Below are positions 1 through 6,240 of a stretch of DNA of 9,117 nt, piece by piece. Both the position numbers and the translations under genes were made by a program. Under the pieces are notes generated by a model. That model was not told where the DNA came from. It was given only the letters and a program-made list of their open reading frames with translations, and did no database searches. Source of the DNA: an uncultured Bacteroidota bacterium (GTDB lineage: Bacteria; Bacteroidota; Bacteroidia; Chitinophagales; Chitinophagaceae); assembly GCA_903825065.1 (NCBI GenBank), contig CAIJZG010000142.1, positions 1-9,117 of the forward strand, in the 5' to 3' direction. Each line of letters starts with the position of its first letter. Position 1 is the first letter of the stretch.

Positions 1-1
1 A

Positions 2-868
2 AAGCAGTTAATACTGGATGTAGTAGTTGTTTGTACACCCAATGGCTTACATGCAACACATAGTATTCAATCACTTCAAGCAGGTTATCATGTATTGGTT
101 GAAAAGCCAATGGCCATCTCAGTAGCAGATTGTGAAGCCATGATACATACTGCAGAAAAATCTGGCAAACAATTATTTACGGTAAAACAAAATAGATTTA
201 ACCCGTCAGTGATGGCATTGAAAAAAGCTATCGACCAAAATCAAGTAGGAGAAATTTACTCCTTTCAACTAAGTTGCTTTTGGAATAGACCAGCAGCTTA
301 TTATAAAAATTCTTGGCATGGAACAGCGTTGGATGGGGGTGTTTTGTATACACAGTTTAGTCATTTTATAGACCTCCTCTTTTGGCTTTTTGGTGAAGTG
401 AAATCTGTGTATGCAATTGTCAAAAATTTTACGCATCAGGATCTGATTCAAGGGGAGGATACAGGCGTTGTAATGCTTGAAATGCAGAGTGGGGCTATTG
501 GTACCATTAATTATTCTGTAAATAGTATAGATAAAAATGTAGAGGGATCACTTACAATAATTGCAGATAAGTTAACGTTAAAGATTGGTGGAGAATATCT
601 GAATACAGTTGCCTATCAACAAGGTAATGCCATTCAAATAAGCAACACAACAAAATCACAGCTTCCCAATGAGTATGGCAGTTATCAGGGTTCGATGAGT
701 AATCATCATAAAGTTTATGAGAACTTGGTTCAGACACTACAGGAGCATCTGCCCTATTATGCCACAGCTTATGAAGCGATGAAAACAGTGGAACTGATTG
801 AACGCATTTATAAGTCTGCAAAAATTGACCCAGATGGAATATCAAAAGAAAGAAGTAAGCGTCCGTGA
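2..868 (+). CDS. Gfo/Idh/MocA-family nucleotide-sugar 3-dehydrogenase, WbpB/WlbA-like (5' partial)
   Basis: Likely an NAD(P)-dependent cytoplasmic oxidoreductase that oxidises C3 of a UDP-sugar before transamination and acetylation. The frame is open to the left edge and 288 residues are visible. The family usually has about 315-350, so the extreme N-terminus with the GxGxxG nucleotide-binding loop is missing. Seen: CTPNGLHATHS followed by GYHVLVEKPMA (visible residues 11-38), the classic CxPxxLH...EKP signature with its catalytic lysine; WNRPAAYY then SWHGTALDGGVL; and SHFIDLLFWLFG, whose histidine (visible residue 121) fits the substrate-binding/catalytic position. The WxRPxxYY and GTxALDGG elements resemble WbpB/WlbA more than inositol dehydrogenases. 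The last 35 bases overlap the acetyltransferase gene, supporting a shared pathway. GnnA-like (UDP-GlcNAc) or UDP-GlcNAcA specificity cannot be told apart here. The family call is firm; the substrate is inferred. Confidence 0.85.
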   Translation, partial: KQLILDVVVVCTPNGLHATHSIQSLQAGYHVLVEKPMAISVADCEAMIHTAEKSGKQLFTVKQNRFNPSVMALKKAIDQNQVGEIYSFQLSCFWNRPAAYYKNSWHGTALDGGVLYTQFSHFIDLLFWLFGEVKSVYAIVKNFTHQDLIQGEDTGVVMLEMQSGAIGTINYSVNSIDKNVEGSLTIIADKLTLKIGGEYLNTVAYQQGNAIQISNTTKSQLPNEYGSYQGSMSNHHKVYENLVQTLQEHLPYYATAYEAMKTVELIERIYKSAKIDPDGISKERSKRP

Positions 869-1286
869 TGTAGTGTTCGGAAAAAACGTAACTATCGTTC
901 AGCCTTCCAATATTTATCAATGCAAATTAGGAAATGATTGTTTTGTTGGACCCTTTGTAGAAATCCAGAATGATGTGGTTATAGGAGATAATTGCAGGGT
1001 ACAATCGCATAGTTTTATTTGCTCATTAGTTAGTTTAGGAAATAACTGTTTTGTTGGTCATGCCGTAATATTTGTGAATGACTTATTTACCAATGGCGGA
1101 CCTTCCGGCAATCCTGCTCTTTGGAAAAAAACAACCATTGGGAATAATGTTTATTTCGGAAGCAACAGCACGATACTACCTGTAAGTATTTGTGATAATG
1201 TGGTGATAGGTGCCGGTGCAGTAGTAACCAAAAACATTACAGTTCCTGGTGTTTATGCGGGCAATCCAGCAAAAAAATTACGTTAA
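834..1286 (+). CDS. hexapeptide-repeat sugar N-acetyltransferase, WbpD/WlbB/FdtC-like
   Basis: Probably transfers acetyl from acetyl-CoA to the amino group of a nucleotide-linked amino sugar. The 150-residue product (from ATG 834) is built almost wholly of left-handed beta-helix hexapeptides, for example IGDNCRV, LGNNCFVG, IGNNVYFG and VVIGAGAVVTKNI. It ends in the family-typical VPGVYAGNPAKKLR. A loop at GHAVIFVND (residues 75-83) corresponds to the xVFTND segment of WbpD/WlbB enzymes. ATG 834 is chosen because it is the first ATG in frame and the protein then begins just ahead of the first helix coil; a TTG at 798 would add 12 residues that look unrelated. It starts inside the upstream dehydrogenase gene, so translational coupling is likely. 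No Shine-Dalgarno sequence is visible. An equivalent role in a dTDP-3-amino-sugar pathway (FdtC/QdtC) is possible, but the dehydrogenase neighbour favours a UDP-sugar. Confidence 0.85.
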   Translation: MEYQKKEVSVRDVVFGKNVTIVQPSNIYQCKLGNDCFVGPFVEIQNDVVIGDNCRVQSHSFICSLVSLGNNCFVGHAVIFVNDLFTNGGPSGNPALWKKTTIGNNVYFGSNSTILPVSICDNVVIGAGAVVTKNITVPGVYAGNPAKKLR

Positions 1287-1288
1287 TA

Positions 1289-2443
1289 TTATACTTTAAT
1301 ATAGATTTTCTTTTTGTCTAACAGATAAACGATTGACCAATAAAACGCAATCGTTATTAATGCATAAACCAATGAACCTACTCTTAAATCAGTTGCAACA
1401 TTTTTACAAACATTTTCATAGAACCATGGAAATGCAGAAGTATATACCTTCTTACCTGTTGTACCGTCTATATGGTCAACCCATCGTAGTAAAGCCAATA
1501 TTCTTGGTAGAAAACCACTTAATACAAAAATAAATAAAGGGTTTTTCCCGAACACGTCAAAGAATTTACTCCAGGTGCCTCTTATAGATTTGAATTCAAT
1601 CAAATAGATAAGAGAGGACAGCGTAAGTATGCCTAGACCGCTAGTGTAAAGCACATAACTGCTGGTCCAAATTTTCTTATTAATTGGGAAAACCATATCC
1701 CAACAATATCCGCTGAATACTATTACCAGGCCAGCGATCATGAGTCCTGTTAGCATTTCAAAATTCTTCCCTTTCTGTTGAATATACTGTCCCACTAAGA
1801 ATCCAAAAATTACCTGAACAATTGCGGGCGCAGCACTAGCCAATCCTTCCGGATCAAATGCTACACCTTCGCCTTTATACATATGTGAGATACCTAAAAT
1901 ATGGATATCTATGTTGGTGCCAAACCATCCTGATAAACTAAACGGGTCGCCCGCGCTACCAGCTATTAAACAGATAAACCAATAGATCAATAAAATAATT
2001 GCCCCAATTACATAGGCGCCTCTTGCTTTTGCATAAAAAACTATGACTGAAGCCAAGAAGTAAGCAATCGCAATTCTTTGAAGAACGCCTAAGATGCGAA
2101 CGTTTTCCCAAACTTTAAATATCAGGTTCTCGCCATCCCATTTAACAAACGGACTCCAGTTCAAAAACAGGCCGATGGCAAATATAAGTAGGGTTCTTTT
2201 TAGCACTTTTTTCCAGAAAAGGGCTGGCCCTGCTTCCTCAAAACGAGGCATTACAAAGGCCATAGCATTCCCTACTGCAAAAAGAAAGAAGGGAAATACA
2301 AGATCAGTTGGGGTACAGCCATGCCAGGGAGCGTGTTCGAGCGGGTCGTAAATATGTGCCCAGCTCCCCGGGTTATTTACCAAAATCATCAGTGCAACGG
2401 TGGCACCTCTAAAAACGTCGAGAGAATAATAGCGTTCTTTCAT
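1289..2443 (-). CDS. DUF5009 / HGSNAT-like membrane acyltransferase (NagX family)
   Basis: A polytopic inner-membrane protein of 384 residues related to heparan-alpha-glucosaminide N-acetyltransferase and bacterial NagX. These proteins are thought to carry an acetyl group across the membrane onto amino sugars. Seen: the N-terminal YYSLDVFRGATVALMILVNN; EHAPWHGCTPTDLVFPFF (residues 36-53), which holds the conserved histidine (His37) of the HAxWxGxTxxDLVFP motif; VRILGVLQRIAIAYF (115-129); FPINKKIWTSSYVL (252-265); and GKNPLFIFVLSG (299-310). About ten hydrophobic segments are visible, near residues 11-24, 45-63, 83-97, 120-137, 143-162, 206-222, 230-247, 262-283, 300-316 and 355-375. The start ATG gives a family-typical N-terminus. 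It is a single gene facing the neighbouring operon tail-to-tail, and it is divergent from rmlB across a 166-base spacer. Its substrate is unknown: it may serve glycan recycling or peptidoglycan/GlcNAc metabolism rather than the flanking sugar pathways. Confidence 0.85.
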   Translation of the reverse strand: MKERYYSLDVFRGATVALMILVNNPGSWAHIYDPLEHAPWHGCTPTDLVFPFFLFAVGNAMAFVMPRFEEAGPALFWKKVLKRTLLIFAIGLFLNWSPFVKWDGENLIFKVWENVRILGVLQRIAIAYFLASVIVFYAKARGAYVIGAIILLIYWFICLIAGSAGDPFSLSGWFGTNIDIHILGISHMYKGEGVAFDPEGLASAAPAIVQVIFGFLVGQYIQQKGKNFEMLTGLMIAGLVIVFSGYCWDMVFPINKKIWTSSYVLYTSGLGILTLSSLIYLIEFKSIRGTWSKFFDVFGKNPLFIFVLSGFLPRILALLRWVDHIDGTTGKKVYTSAFPWFYENVCKNVATDLRVGSLVYALITIAFYWSIVYLLDKKKIYIKV

Positions 2444-2578
2444 GGCAATAATTTCAATAGGGAAGATAATGATTGCTTGGTTGAAATGAACAATTGTTAA
2501 GCTTTCAATTAAATTTTAAGCTCAAATGTTCACGATTTTCTAACTATTGGGTGGTATTATAAATAACATATATAGTTG

Positions 2579-2586
2579 TAACTTCG
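2579..2586 (+). promoter_or_regulatory. candidate -7 element upstream of rmlB
   Basis: TAACTTCG matches seven of eight positions of the Bacteroidota -7 consensus TAnnTTTG and lies 23 bases before the rmlB ATG. No TTG box is visible about 19 bases further upstream, so support is weak. The rest of the 166-base divergent spacer holds a small palindrome (AACAATTGTT, 2489-2498) and a TTAAGCT direct repeat (2497-2503 and 2516-2522), with no clear promoter for the opposite gene. Confidence 0.25.
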
Positions 2587-2609
2587 CGGTCCTTGAAATG
2601 GAATAGTAC

Positions 2610-3664
2610 ATGAAAAAAATATTTTAATAACCGGCGGCGCAGGGTTTATTGGCTCACATGTGGTGAGATTATTTGTTACAAAATATCCTGAGTATCAGAT
2701 TTTTAATTTAGATGCCTTAACCTATGCCGGGAATTTGGAAAATTTGAAGGATATTGATCATCTTCCAAACTACCATTTTTTAAAAATTAATATTCTGGAT
2801 GCCGGAGCTTTAGATGCGACTTTTGAAGAACATGATATTACGGATGTAGTGCATTTAGCTGCTGAGTCGCATGTAGATCGTTCCATTGTTTCTCCATTAG
2901 ATTTTGTGTATACTAATGTGATTGGTACCGTAAATCTTTTAAATACGGCAAGGAAAAAATGGAAAGAAAATTATGCCGACCATTTATTTTATCATATTTC
3001 TACGGATGAAGTATATGGCAGTTTAGGTGCAGAAGGTTTCTTTTTAGAAACAACAGCTTATGATCCAAACTCTCCTTATTCTGCCAGTAAAGCTGCCTCA
3101 GATCATTTTGTTAGAGCATATAGAGAAACGTATCATATGAGAACGGTGGTATCTAATTGTTCTAATAATTATGGCCCTTTTCATTTCCCAGAAAAATTAA
3201 TTCCATTATTCATCAACAATATCATTGAAGAAAAACCGCTTCCTGTTTATGGCGATGGTTTATACACCAGAGATTGGTTGTATGTGAAAGATCATGCTAT
3301 TGCAATTGATACCATTTTTCATAAAGGAGTGGATGGGGAAACTTATAATATTGGTGGTTTTAATGAATGGCGAAATATTGATCTGGTAAAATTGTTATGT
3401 GCTCAAATGGATGACAAATTGGGTAGAGCAAAAGGGTATAGCGAAAAATTGATTACATATGTGAAAGATAGGCCAGGGCATGATCGCCGCTATGCGATAG
3501 ATGCTACAAAAATCAATCGCGAATTAGGATGGAAGCCCACAGTAACATTTGAACAAGGCTTGAGCGAAACCATTGATTGGTACCTCAGCAATTCAGAATG
3601 GTTACAAAATGTAACTAGCGGAAATTATCAGAATTATTATACCGGGATGTACGAAAACAGATAG
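2610..3664 (+). CDS. rmlB: dTDP-glucose 4,6-dehydratase, frame-disrupted near its start
   Basis: Converts dTDP-glucose to dTDP-4-keto-6-deoxyglucose, the second step of dTDP-rhamnose synthesis. It is an NAD-dependent extended short-chain dehydrogenase. Seen in the main frame: ILITGGAGFIGSH (NAD loop), LDALTYAGN, HLAAESHVDRS, ISTDEVYG (catalytic Thr-Asp-Glu) and YSASKAASDHF (Tyr-xxx-Lys), giving about 351 residues when repaired, the usual length. The problem is the beginning. ATG 2610 is followed by A7 and reads M-K-K-I-F then TAA at 2625. The main frame holds no ATG, GTG or TTG between its upstream stop (2594-2596) and GTG 2660, and GTG 2660 lies after the NAD loop. One extra A in the A7 run (2613-2619) would give MKKNILITGGAGFIG; deleting two of the four T at 2622-2625 would give MKKILITGG. 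Sequencing error, phase variation, transcriptional slippage or real inactivation all remain open. rmlC starts 7 bases after the last base of the rmlB stop. Confidence 0.9.
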
Positions 3665-3670
3665 ATTTTT

Positions 3671-4228
3671 ATGACAGTAGAGCAGACTAAATTAGCCGAT
3701 TGTATTATTATTCATGATACTGTTTTTGGTGATAGCAGAGGTTATTTTTTTGAAAGTTTTAATAAGAAAACATTCTTTGATAAAACGGGAATGGATATCA
3801 ACTTTATTCAGGATAATCAATCAAAATCCAGTAAAGGTGTTTTGCGGGGTTTACATTTTCAACATGGCGAGCATGCGCAAGCAAAATTAGTACGTGTATT
3901 GGAAGGTAGAGTATTGGATATCGCTGTTGATTTAAGAAGAGCATCTCCCACTTTTAAACAACATATTGCAGTAGAACTTTCTGCTGAAAGTCGAACTCAG
4001 TTTTTTGTGCCTCGCGGTTTTGCACATGGATTTGTAGTGTTAAGCGAAACTGCTACTTTCTTTTATAAATGCGATAACTTATATCATAAATCTTCTGAAG
4101 GAGGTGTAATTTATAATGATCCAGAGCTTGATATTGATTGGCAACTACCAGCCGATCAGTTATTGATTTCTGATAAGGATCAAGTATTGCCTAAGATGAG
4201 TGAAATGATCGATAGTTTGCGTTTTTAA
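3671..4228 (+). CDS. rmlC: dTDP-4-dehydrorhamnose 3,5-epimerase
   Basis: Epimerises C3 and C5 of dTDP-4-keto-6-deoxyglucose to give dTDP-4-keto-L-rhamnose. It is a cupin-fold cytoplasmic enzyme, usually a dimer. The 185-residue product has the usual length and the family markers: FGDSRGYFFESFN (residues 19-31), QDNQSKSSKGVLRGLHFQ (47-64) with the catalytic base His62, RVLEGRVLDIAVDLR (75-89), FFVPRGFAHGFVVLS (111-125), and FFYKCDNLYHKSSEGGVIYNDP (about 130-151) with the catalytic-region tyrosines. Six bases separate it from rmlB and no ribosome-binding sequence is evident, so co-transcription with rmlB is likely. The histidine and the YKCDNLY segment separate it from the related 3,4-ketoisomerases (FdtA/QdtA). 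Confidence 0.95.
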   Translation: MTVEQTKLADCIIIHDTVFGDSRGYFFESFNKKTFFDKTGMDINFIQDNQSKSSKGVLRGLHFQHGEHAQAKLVRVLEGRVLDIAVDLRRASPTFKQHIAVELSAESRTQFFVPRGFAHGFVVLSETATFFYKCDNLYHKSSEGGVIYNDPELDIDWQLPADQLLISDKDQVLPKMSEMIDSLRF

Positions 4229-4236
4229 TATCTTTA
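4229..4236 (+). promoter_or_regulatory. weak -7-like element in the rmlC-rmlA spacer
   Basis: TATCTTTA directly follows the rmlC stop codon and matches seven of eight positions of TAnnTTTG. No TTG box sits at the expected distance upstream, so rmlA may simply be read through from rmlB-rmlC. The 39-base spacer is otherwise AT-rich and featureless. Confidence 0.18.
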
Positions 4237-4267
4237 AATAATTACCTAATAACCTAATTCTTATAAG

Positions 4268-5125
4268 ATGAAAGGAATAATTCTAGCAGGCGGTTCCGGA
4301 ACAAGATTGTATCCAATTACACGTGGAATTAGTAAGCAGTTAATGCCAGTTTACGATAAGCCGATGATTTTTTATCCTTTGTCTATATTGATGTTAGCAG
4401 GAATTAATGAAATTCTTATTATCACAACACCCGAAGATTCCTCACAATTTCAACGCTTATTAGGAGATGGGAAAGATTTGGGTTGCAGGTTTGAGTATGC
4501 AGTGCAAGCTGTTCCGAATGGTTTAGCTCAGGCTTTTGTAATTGGCGAAAAATTTATTGGAGATGATAAAGTGGCTTTGATATTAGGCGACAATATTTTT
4601 TATGGTGCTGGCTTTGGGAAGTTAGTAGAATCCTTCAATGATGTAACAGGCGCAGCAGTATTTGCTTACGAAGTAAACGATCCTGAGAGATATGGTGTGG
4701 TAGAATTCGATGTAAATAATATTGCGGTATCGATTGAAGAGAAACCTCAGGAGCCTAAATCTAATTTTGCTGTTCCAGGTTTATATTTCTATGATAATAC
4801 GGTTGTGGAAATTGCTAAAAATATAAAGCCATCTCCGCGCGGAGAATACGAAATTACCGATGTGAATAGGGTGTATCTCCAGGCGGGGAACTTGCAAGTG
4901 GGTGTCATGAGCCGTGGTACCGCTTGGCTGGATACGGGAACATTCGATTCCTTTGCAGATGCCTGTGAATTTGTAAGGGTGATAGAAAAAAGGCAAAGTC
5001 AGAAAATTGGCTGTATTGAAGAAATTGCTTTTCGTAAAGGATATATTAATCGTGAACAGCTTTTAGTGATTGCGGATAAGTATGCTAAGAGTGGTTATGG
5101 AGAGTATTTACGCCGGTTGAAATAA
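4268..5125 (+). CDS. rmlA: glucose-1-phosphate thymidylyltransferase
   Basis: Makes dTDP-glucose from dTTP and glucose-1-phosphate, the committed and normally feedback-inhibited first step of dTDP-rhamnose synthesis. The 285-residue product has the length of the short RmlA/RffH type. Seen: the nucleotidyltransferase loop LAGGSGTRLYPIT (residues 6-18), K23 in SKQLMPVYDKPMI, the metal-binding LGDNIFYG (Asp108), the SIEEKP sugar-site segment (155-160), GEYEITDVN (192-200) and WLDTGTFDS (220-228). ATG 4268 gives the canonical MKGIILAGGSGTR start. It follows rmlC by 39 bases and closes the rml group. The gene after it belongs to carotenoid regulation, so rmlD is not part of this cluster. Confidence 0.96.
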   Translation: MKGIILAGGSGTRLYPITRGISKQLMPVYDKPMIFYPLSILMLAGINEILIITTPEDSSQFQRLLGDGKDLGCRFEYAVQAVPNGLAQAFVIGEKFIGDDKVALILGDNIFYGAGFGKLVESFNDVTGAAVFAYEVNDPERYGVVEFDVNNIAVSIEEKPQEPKSNFAVPGLYFYDNTVVEIAKNIKPSPRGEYEITDVNRVYLQAGNLQVGVMSRGTAWLDTGTFDSFADACEFVRVIEKRQSQKIGCIEEIAFRKGYINREQLLVIADKYAKSGYGEYLRRLK

Positions 5126-5135
5126 ATTTATTTCA
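5118..5135. repeat. 18-bp perfect palindrome across the rmlA stop codon
   Basis: TGAAATAAATTTATTTCA is its own reverse complement with no central gap and contains the rmlA TAA (5123-5125). It sits 63 bases before the CarH-like start. It could be a protein-binding site in the regulator's promoter region or a weak RNA hairpin. No T-run follows, so an ordinary intrinsic terminator is unlikely. Confidence 0.6.
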
Positions 5136-5162
5136 GAATTGTAGTATTTTAAAGGCGAAAGA

Positions 5163-5172
5163 TTAAACAAAA
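5163..5172 (+). promoter_or_regulatory. TTAAACAAAA box upstream of the CarH-like gene
   Basis: One of five copies of the TAAACAAAA 9-mer in the carotenoid locus. It lies 26 bases before ATG 5198 and just ahead of a promoter-like TATCTTGA (5176-5183). Its core fits the degenerate TnnACA reported for Thermus CarH half-sites, so it may be an autoregulatory site. This role is inferred from recurrence only. Confidence 0.4.
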
Positions 5173-5182
5173 CATTATCTTG

Positions 5183-5196
5183 ACTGTTAATACAGT
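5183..5196. promoter_or_regulatory. inverted repeat immediately before the CarH-like start codon
   Basis: ACTGT-taat-ACAGT has perfect 5-bp arms around a 4-bp centre and ends one base before ATG 5198. Its position would let a bound repressor or an RNA hairpin block initiation of the regulator's own message. It may also be chance. Confidence 0.3.
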
Positions 5197-5197
5197 T

Positions 5198-6082
5198 ATG
5201 AACGCCTTCACTATTAAAGACATTGAGAATCTTACGGGCATTAAAGCACATACCATTCGAATATGGGAGCAACGTTATTCCTTTTTAAATCCTAATCGAA
5301 CAGGAACCAATATTCGTGTATATAGTAATGAAGAATTAAAGACAGTATTAAATATTGCGCTACTAAATAAGTACGGTTTTAAGATTTCACATATCGCTCA
5401 GATGAATGAGAAAGAGCTGAAAAACAAAATCTTATCTCTCACAAATTCACAAGCTCAGCAAGAACGCATTGTAAATGAGATGCTTAATTGTATGATAGAT
5501 ATTGATTTTGAGCAATTTGAATCAATTTTAGACCAACATATCAGCAGGCTGGGTATTGAAAAATCCATTACTCAAATTATTTTCCCTTTTTTAGAAAGAG
5601 TGGGTATTTTATGGCTTACCAGCAATATTAATCCAGCTCAGGAGCATTTAATTACCAATATTATCCGACAAAAGATCATACTTGGAATTGAAACGGTAAC
5701 TAGTATTTTCAATTCCTCAAAACTTTGTATCGTTTTCTTGCCTGAAGGTGAACACCACGAATTGGGGATATTATTTATACATTATTTGCTAAAATCGAAG
5801 GGAATAAAAGTAATCTATTTAGGAGCGAATGTGCCAATTGCGGATATTGAGTATTTGTGTAAAATAAAATCGCCCGATTTCATCTACAGCCACTTAACTT
5901 CTTTAGCCCATAATTTCAATTTTGAAAAATTTCTCAATTTCATAGGTCAAAAAATCCCAAACCAACCTGCGATAATATCGGGTTATGTAACTGCTTCTTA
6001 TAAAAAGAGTACGCCTGCAAATGTGCAATTCAAAATTTCGTTAGAGCATGTCATGGAATTTATAAATGGACTGAACAATTAA
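5198..6082 (+). CDS. MerR-family B12-dependent light-responsive regulator (CarH/LitR type)
   Basis: Probably a photoreceptor repressor. In the known family, adenosylcobalamin-bound tetramers bind DNA in the dark, and light breaks the Co-C bond and releases DNA. The 294-residue product has an N-terminal MerR winged helix (FTIKDIENLTGIKAHTIRIWEQRY, residues 4-27), a helical bundle with the Wx9EH motif (Trp139, Glu149, His150), and a C-terminal cobalamin-binding Rossmann fold with ExHxxG as EHHELG (185-190, lower-ligand His187), then SHLTSL and ISGY. These residues argue for real B12 binding rather than a degenerate paralogue. The residue after the tryptophan, His132 in Thermus CarH, is leucine here (Leu140). 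ATG 5198 is preferred over TTG 5180 because it places the MerR helix at the usual distance from the start. It precedes an ECF sigma gene and crtI-crtB, as LitR precedes LitS and crt genes in Streptomyces. Confidence 0.9.
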   Translation: MNAFTIKDIENLTGIKAHTIRIWEQRYSFLNPNRTGTNIRVYSNEELKTVLNIALLNKYGFKISHIAQMNEKELKNKILSLTNSQAQQERIVNEMLNCMIDIDFEQFESILDQHISRLGIEKSITQIIFPFLERVGILWLTSNINPAQEHLITNIIRQKIILGIETVTSIFNSSKLCIVFLPEGEHHELGILFIHYLLKSKGIKVIYLGANVPIADIEYLCKIKSPDFIYSHLTSLAHNFNFEKFLNFIGQKIPNQPAIISGYVTASYKKSTPANVQFKISLEHVMEFINGLNN

Positions 6083-6170
6083 TAGATCTTTAGACCTATT
6101 TAAAGAGTTTAAAATCCTTATTTAGTCCTAACTAATTGATTTGCTTTGTTTTACTATTCATATGAAAATA

Positions 6171-6237
6171 TTAAACAAAAAATAGGTGAATATGAATTTA
6201 TTTTGTTTAGCTTTACAAAGTAAATAGTTAAACAAAA
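6171..6237. promoter_or_regulatory. three alternating TAAACAAAA boxes upstream of the ECF sigma gene
   Basis: The 158-base spacer 6083-6240 holds TAAACAAAA at 6172-6180 (+), its exact reverse complement TTTTGTTTA at 6201-6209, and TAAACAAAA again at 6229-6237 (+), the last ending three bases before the sigma-factor ATG. Starts are 29 and 28 bp apart. An ATATGAA direct repeat (6160-6166 and 6190-6196) shares the 30-bp step, and TTCATATGAA (6157-6166) is a perfect palindrome. The array is a plausible operator for the upstream CarH-like protein. No full TTG/TAnnTTTG promoter could be assigned here. Confidence 0.5.
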
Positions 6238-6240
6238 TAT

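Noticed and set aside
188..197. TAAAACAAAA as another copy of the TAAACAAAA box
   Set aside because: It has an extra A, lies inside a coding region and is distant from the carotenoid locus.
552..920. Open frame on the minus strand inside the dehydrogenase gene
   Set aside because: It lies opposite a well-supported family gene, has no recognisable motif, and reads like an antisense shadow.
2094..2351. Open frame on the plus strand within the membrane acyltransferase gene
   Set aside because: It is basic and low in recognisable structure, and is fully covered by a convincing gene on the other strand.
2660..2662. GTG 2660 as the true start of rmlB
   Set aside because: It would remove the TGGAGFIG NAD-binding loop, which is intact in the same frame just upstream; a start shift at the A7 tract explains the data better.
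5180..5197. TTG at 5180 as the start of the CarH-like gene
   Set aside because: It would add six residues read through the promoter-like and inverted-repeat region; ATG 5198 gives the normal MerR N-terminus.
6079..6103. Imperfect hairpin TTAATAG...CTATTTAA just after the CarH-like stop, as a possible terminator
   Set aside because: The arms are AT-rich with a bulge and an internal mismatch, and no T-run follows, so a terminator call is not supported.
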